Origin: Chryseobacterium indicum
Lineage (GTDB): Bacteria > Bacteroidota > Bacteroidia > Flavobacteriales > Weeksellaceae
Length of the DNA stretch: 64,000 nt
Direction: 5' to 3'
NCBI RefSeq assembly: GCF_021504595.1
Contig: NZ_JACSGT010000001.1
Location: 1,612,001-1,676,000, forward strand
In this document: one piece after another, positions 60,488-64,000 of the stretch
Position numbering within the stretch: the stretch's first letter is position 1
Layout: each line of letters opens with the position of its first letter
Notes under the pieces: generated by a model
Told to the model about the DNA's origin: nothing
What the model saw: only the letters and a program-made list of their open reading frames with translations
Databases searched by the model: none
Translations under genes and position numbers: made by a program

Positions 60488-60850
60488 TTAGAAAAATTCT
60501 CCGAAATGCCATAGAATTCCACAAGGATCATGCACAAAACATTCTTTGCCCCAGTCCATCGTTCTTACGGGCAATATTCTTACTTTTTCATATTTTTCAG
60601 TAAGATGCAAACTGATCAATTCCTGATAAAATTTGTCTGTATCTTCAACTTCTACAAAAAGCATGGTGTTATCAATCCAGTCTTTTACATAGGCATCCTG
60701 AAGATAAAAAGCGTTCTCATTCCATTTGAACAGAGACATTTTAGCATTCAGAATCACTTCTTCAAAACCCAGATCACGGTAGAAACTCCTGCTGGTTTCA
60801 AAGTTTTCAGAGCCTATAAAAGGACGCATTGATTTTATATTCTGTTCCAT
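60488..60850 (-). CDS. VOC family (glyoxalase/bleomycin-resistance-like) protein
   Basis: This 120-residue protein has the paired beta-alpha-beta-beta-beta units of the vicinal oxygen chelate fold. The first is RPFIGSENFETSRSFYRDLGFEEV. The second is VEVEDTDKFYQELISLHLTEK...WGKECFVHDPCGILWHFGEFF. The usual second-half metal ligand position (D-P-x-G-x-x-x-x) is present. The reaction is unknown; relatives range from glyoxalase to drug-binding proteins. It starts 1 bp before the stop of the GNAT gene just upstream on the same strand, so the two form an operon. Confidence 0.88.
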   Translation of the reverse strand: MEQNIKSMRPFIGSENFETSRSFYRDLGFEEVILNAKMSLFKWNENAFYLQDAYVKDWIDNTMLFVEVEDTDKFYQELISLHLTEKYEKVRILPVRTMDWGKECFVHDPCGILWHFGEFF

Positions 60851-60851
60851 A

Positions 60852-61289
60852 TTATCTGTTTTTCCAGTAATTATAAGTCATTTCAAATTTTATTTCATTC
60901 TTTCCGTGAATTCCGTTTTCTGTCCATCCTGATTTTCTGTAGAATATCTCCGCTCTTGTATTTGGAGAGGTACTAAGCCAGATTTTCTCGTTCGTCTGAT
61001 CAAAATACCAATTCAGCATGGTATCGTGAAGTTTTCTCCCGATTCCTTGATTCTCAAATTCCGGATGAACAAAAAGTGCCCAGATGCTTTTCTCTTTCAT
61101 ATCTATAATTCCAAATCCTGTAATTCTGTTATTATCTTCACAAACCCAGCCTTTCCCTCTGTTGAAGAGAAAATCCTCACAGTCCTGATCTGTCACTAGA
61201 TTGGGATCAGATAACGTGTTTTCTTTAACCGAATTTCTTACGATTTGGATCTGCGGAATATCTCTCAGTTCAGCTTCACGAATTTGCAT
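60852..61289 (-). CDS. GNAT family N-acetyltransferase
   Basis: This 145-residue acetyltransferase has the acetyl-CoA motif LFVHPEFENQGIGRKLHDTML (Q-x-x-G-I-G-R, about residues 73-93), an N-terminal IREAELRDIPQI strand and a C-terminal RAEIFYRKSGWTENG. These are standard GNAT landmarks. The substrate cannot be predicted. It is the first gene of a pair with the VOC protein and lies just after the terminator of the M28 peptidase gene. Confidence 0.9.
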   Translation of the reverse strand: MQIREAELRDIPQIQIVRNSVKENTLSDPNLVTDQDCEDFLFNRGKGWVCEDNNRITGFGIIDMKEKSIWALFVHPEFENQGIGRKLHDTMLNWYFDQTNEKIWLSTSPNTRAEIFYRKSGWTENGIHGKNEIKFEMTYNYWKNR

Positions 61290-61308
61290 ACCGATTTTAA
61301 TTTAAATA

Positions 61309-61343
61309 AAAAGGCAAACCGCTGATCTGCTAATTTGCCTTTT
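61309..61343 (-). terminator. Terminator of the M28 peptidase gene
   Basis: AAAAGGCAAA (61309-61318) and TTTGCCTTTT (61334-61343) form a 10-bp stem with a 15-nt loop, T-rich on the minus strand. Confidence 0.8.
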
Positions 61344-61364
61344 GTATTGTATTGTTTAATTCAA

Positions 61365-62411
61365 TTATTTCTTATCAACAACGATTCTGTCTGGTCTGTT
61401 GGCGATTTCCCAAGCTGTTGTAAAAACCAACTGGGTTCTTTTCGCAAGCAGATTATAATCAATTTTCTCTACATCATCCGTTGGTTTGTGGTAATCTTCG
61501 TGGATACCGTCAAAGAAAAATGCTACCGGAACATTATTTTTAGCAAAATTATAGTGATCTGATCTGTAATACAGTCTTTCTGTATCATTCGGATCGTCAT
61601 ATTTATAATTTAACTCAAGATTATTGGTCTTTTTGTTTGCCGCTTCATTGATAACCTTTAACTGAGAACTTAACATTTCAGAACCAATAACGTAAACATA
61701 CTGCTTTCCTCTGTTTTCAGGATCATCACGCCCGATCATATCAATATTCAAATCTACAACTGTATTTGCCAAAGGAAAAACAGGATTATCGGTGTAATAT
61801 TCAGAACCAAATAAGCCATGCTCTTCTCCTGTTACATGAAGAAATAAAATGGATCTTTTCGGACCGTTTCCTGCTTTTTTAGCAGTCTGAAAAGCTTTCG
61901 CAATCTCCATTACCGCCACTGTTCCGCTTCCGTCGTCATCCGCTCCGTTGTAAACTACTCCGTTTCTTGTTCCCACGTGATCATAATGACCGGAGATCAC
62001 AACAATTTCTTCCGGCTTTTCAGATCCTTCGATAAAGGCTAAAATATTTTCGGAATCAGGAAGATTTCCACCGCCTCTTTTCTTCATAAAATCTGCCGGA
62101 ACTTTTTGATAATATGATCCCAAAGCTTTAGGATAAGAAATTCCCAAACCTTTGTAGTAGTTCACCATATATTGTCCTGCCTTTTTTTGTCCCGGACTTC
62201 CCGTATCTCTTCCCTCCATTTCATCGGAAGCAATAACGTATAAGTTTTTCTTTAAATCTTCTGCCTTAATTTCCTTATAGGCAGACAGAAAAGCTTTATC
62301 ACCTTTTGCGACAGACGAAGATTGGGTTCCTGCTGCATCGGCTGCGTTTTTTGCCGTTCCGCAGCTTACCACTACAGCAAGTGAAAATAGTGGAATGAAT
62401 AATTTTCTCAT
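61365..62411 (-). CDS. M28 family zinc aminopeptidase, lipoprotein
   Basis: This 348-residue exported peptidase has a lipoprotein signal (LFIPLFSLAVVVSCGTAK, Cys17 in VVSCG). M28 metal-site motifs are VVISGHYDHVG (His and Asp ligands), NGADDDGSGTVAVMEIAKAF (bridging Asp), TGEEHGLFGSEYY (catalytic Glu pair), and VDLNIDMIGRDD. A late His is in YYRSDHYNFAKN and DGIHEDYHKPTDD. Proteins of this type cleave N-terminal residues from peptides in the periplasm. It is a monocistronic unit, divergent from the aminotransferase gene. Confidence 0.94.
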   Translation of the reverse strand: MRKLFIPLFSLAVVVSCGTAKNAADAAGTQSSSVAKGDKAFLSAYKEIKAEDLKKNLYVIASDEMEGRDTGSPGQKKAGQYMVNYYKGLGISYPKALGSYYQKVPADFMKKRGGGNLPDSENILAFIEGSEKPEEIVVISGHYDHVGTRNGVVYNGADDDGSGTVAVMEIAKAFQTAKKAGNGPKRSILFLHVTGEEHGLFGSEYYTDNPVFPLANTVVDLNIDMIGRDDPENRGKQYVYVIGSEMLSSQLKVINEAANKKTNNLELNYKYDDPNDTERLYYRSDHYNFAKNNVPVAFFFDGIHEDYHKPTDDVEKIDYNLLAKRTQLVFTTAWEIANRPDRIVVDKK

Positions 62412-62474
62412 TATGGAATAATTTGCCTAAAAATAACAAAAAATATTTAATCTTTTACGGATTGCTATTTTTCT

Positions 62475-62482
62475 TATATTTG
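62475..62482 (+). promoter_or_regulatory. -7 box of the aminotransferase gene
   Basis: TATATTTG matches TAnnTTTG and lies 18 bp before the ATG at 62500. No -33 TTG at standard spacing. Confidence 0.5.
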
Positions 62483-62499
62483 AAATAAATGCAAAAAGC

Positions 62500-63639
62500 A
62501 TGGAGAATATCTACGGATTCAATCATTATTCTTTTTTTACTGAAATGTCTGAACTGGCAACCCAAAACAACAGTTTTGATCTGTCTTTGGGACTGCCGGA
62601 TTTTGATATTGACCATCGCTTACGGGAATATCTGAAAGAAGCTGCAGATCTCAACAGTCATCATTATGAGCCACTTGCAGGAAATCCGCTTCTGATAGAA
62701 AATGTAATCCGTTTTAATTCTAACAGAAAAAACAGCATCCGATTGCAGCAAAATGAAGTTACGATTGTTCCCTGTGCAACTTTTGCTTTATATACTTCCC
62801 TTAAATCTATTCTTAATCAGGGAGATGAGGTTATTGTTATACAGCCTTCTTATTATACCTATGGTCCATCCATTTTCCTGAATGGAGGCATTCCTGTCTA
62901 TTATGATGTTGACAATGATTTTTCGGTAAATTGGGAAAAACTGCAAAACTGCATTTCTGAAAAAACAAAAGCTATTATTGTAAATTCGCCACAAAATCCA
63001 ACCGGAAAAATATGGTCTGAACAAGATTGGAATCAATTATACAGCATTATCAAACACCAGGAAATTTATCTGATTTCAGAAGAAATTTACGACACCTATT
63101 GTTTTGACGGAAAGGAACATTACAGCTCATTTCTTCATCCTGAGCTCAAAAAAAGAACTTTCTGCATTTTTTCTTTTGGAAAAATGTTTCATTCCACAGG
63201 ATGGAAAGTGGGATATCTTTTGACGCCTGAAGAATTAACGGCAAAATTCCGCTGTCATCAACAGTACATTTCCTATAGCGCAAACGCGCCGTGTCAGTAC
63301 GCAATAGCCAAATATCTGGAAGTTTTTGATCCTTCACAGAACCAGATTTTAATGCAGGAAAAACGCGATCTTTTTAATGATCTGATTAAAGAAACGCCTT
63401 TCATTGTTGAACAAAAAGCAGAAGGTGCCGTTTTTCAAATCGTGAATTTCAGAACTGTTTCAAAAACAATGACAGATGTAGAGTTCTCAAAATGGCTGAC
63501 TATCGAAAAGAAAGTCGCATGTCTGCCTTTATCGGCTTTTTACAATTCCAGACAGAATTCAGATTATATCCGATTTAGTTTTGCTAAAAATGATGATCTG
63601 ATTATTAATGCGCTTGAGTATTTGAAAAAGAATCTTTAA
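62500..63639 (+). CDS. Class I/II PLP-dependent aminotransferase (methionine aminotransferase-like)
   Basis: This 379-residue PLP fold I enzyme has the substrate loop LSLGLPDFDIDHRLREYLKE, and NPTGKIWSEQDWNQLY with the Asn of the cofactor site (INSPQNPTGK-type). The Schiff-base Lys is in FSFGKMFHSTGWKVGYL, and the substrate-binding Arg is in DYIRFSFAKND. The FGKxFxxTGWKVGY motif is typical of YbdL/MtnE-like methionine and KAT-type transaminases. The preferred keto acid or amino acid is uncertain. It has a good -7 box at 62475. Confidence 0.92.
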   Translation: MENIYGFNHYSFFTEMSELATQNNSFDLSLGLPDFDIDHRLREYLKEAADLNSHHYEPLAGNPLLIENVIRFNSNRKNSIRLQQNEVTIVPCATFALYTSLKSILNQGDEVIVIQPSYYTYGPSIFLNGGIPVYYDVDNDFSVNWEKLQNCISEKTKAIIVNSPQNPTGKIWSEQDWNQLYSIIKHQEIYLISEEIYDTYCFDGKEHYSSFLHPELKKRTFCIFSFGKMFHSTGWKVGYLLTPEELTAKFRCHQQYISYSANAPCQYAIAKYLEVFDPSQNQILMQEKRDLFNDLIKETPFIVEQKAEGAVFQIVNFRTVSKTMTDVEFSKWLTIEKKVACLPLSAFYNSRQNSDYIRFSFAKNDDLIINALEYLKKNL

Positions 63640-63771
63640 ATTACTGTCAGTGTAAAGATCTTCATTTCTTTATTTTTAGATTTCTCCTTTGTCGAAATGA
63701 CAGCAGGAAATATTTTATTCTGTTGATTGAGCAGATTTCTTGGCAGGAAAATTTAAATGATATTTAAAACA

Positions 63772-63796
63772 AAAGCACCGCATTACGCAGTGCTTT
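63772..63796 (-). terminator. Terminator of the OmpA-family gene
   Basis: AAAGCAC (63772-63778) and GTGCTTT (63790-63796) pair, with partial pairing inside. On the minus strand the 3' side runs into TTTTGTTTT. It is 23 bp after the stop at 63820. Confidence 0.65.
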
Positions 63797-63819
63797 CTGT
63801 ATTTAATAAAGTTGATTTT

Positions 63820-64000
63820 TTAAAGAGACAATACTCTCACATCAATTCTTCTGTTTTTTGCCATACATTCGTCCGTATCATTGGCTGCGCAAACAGGATG
63901 CTGAGAACCGTATCCTTCTGCTTCTACCCTGTCTCCGGAAATTCCCAGTTCCAGCAGTTTCAGTTTTGCAGTCTGGGCTCTAAGATTGGAAAGTTTCTGG
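63820..64000 (-). CDS. OmpA-family C-terminal domain protein (5' part beyond the window)
   Basis: Only the last 60 codons are in the window. The translation contains LSNLRAQTAKLKLLELGISG, then RVEAEGYGSQHP and MAKNRRIDVRVL before the stop. The pattern LS-x-x-RA...GYG and x-NRRIDVRVL is the peptidoglycan-binding OmpA-like domain, with the conserved Asn-Arg-Arg. Probable outer membrane anchor protein. The N-terminus and total size cannot be seen. Confidence 0.85.
   Translation of the reverse strand, partial: QKLSNLRAQTAKLKLLELGISGDRVEAEGYGSQHPVCAANDTDECMAKNRRIDVRVLSL

Overview
This is about 64 kb of AT-rich chromosomal DNA from a member of the Bacteroidota, most likely class Flavobacteriia and close to Chryseobacterium (Weeksellaceae). 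The basis is gene content and signals, not a database search. There is a PorQ-type type IX secretion gene, a lipidated TamA (TamL), a fused CcsBA cytochrome c assembly protein, an L-lysine 6-transaminase pathway, an HAD-ECH (FadN-type) beta-oxidation protein, and many promoters of the Bacteroidota form TTG-N18 to 20-TAnnTTTG. Shine-Dalgarno sequences are essentially absent.

Layout. 0.1-8.1 kb: an NlpC/P60 lipoprotein, a small lipoprotein, tRNA-Ala(GGC), and a complete RND efflux operon (MarR/GbsR-like regulator, adaptor, pump, outer membrane factor) with a palindromic operator in its promoter. 8.2-12.8 kb: GNAT enzyme, SemiSWEET, DUF2007 protein, and a two-gene lysine degradation operon. 12.6-18 kb: a tiny membrane protein, an SPFH/Arc-RHH pair, and ccsBA. 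18-24.9 kb: ftsK, lolA-like, lptF/G-like and two secreted or lipoprotein unknowns. 25-33 kb: pyrH-frr, porQ-cmk, a YtxH/holin-like envelope group, and trmH/tamL with overlapping divergent 5' ends. 33-38 kb: SanA-like, PaaE-like reductase, thioredoxin lipoprotein and a FecCD-type importer. 38-45 kb: a MarR regulator with two large palindromes, then a fadN-fadA-fadE operon split by two accessory ORFs. 45-51.5 kb: DUF805, YegP, HD hydrolase, M48 peptidase, and TonB receptor with DUF2490. 51.5-53 kb: a small ORF and an IS1595-type transposase. 53-64 kb: uvrA, an SDR, a DsbA-like lipoprotein divergent from an HxlR regulator, an 800-bp repeat zone, an EndoV-like protein, VOC, GNAT, M28 peptidase, an aminotransferase, and the 3' end of an OmpA-family gene.

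The window is mostly ordinary chromosomal backbone. I see no CRISPR array, prophage, or recognisable defence system. The least ordinary features are non-coding. A roughly 200-bp fold-back repeat occurs three times. One copy is split at its centre by a 391-bp element with 26-bp terminal inverted repeats and an 8-bp target duplication. A four-helix-bundle ORF inside the fad operon is bracketed by 23-bp inverted repeats. Two related palindromes about 83 bp apart lie upstream of the MarR gene. A candidate small RNA unit ends in a strong terminator near 57.4 kb.
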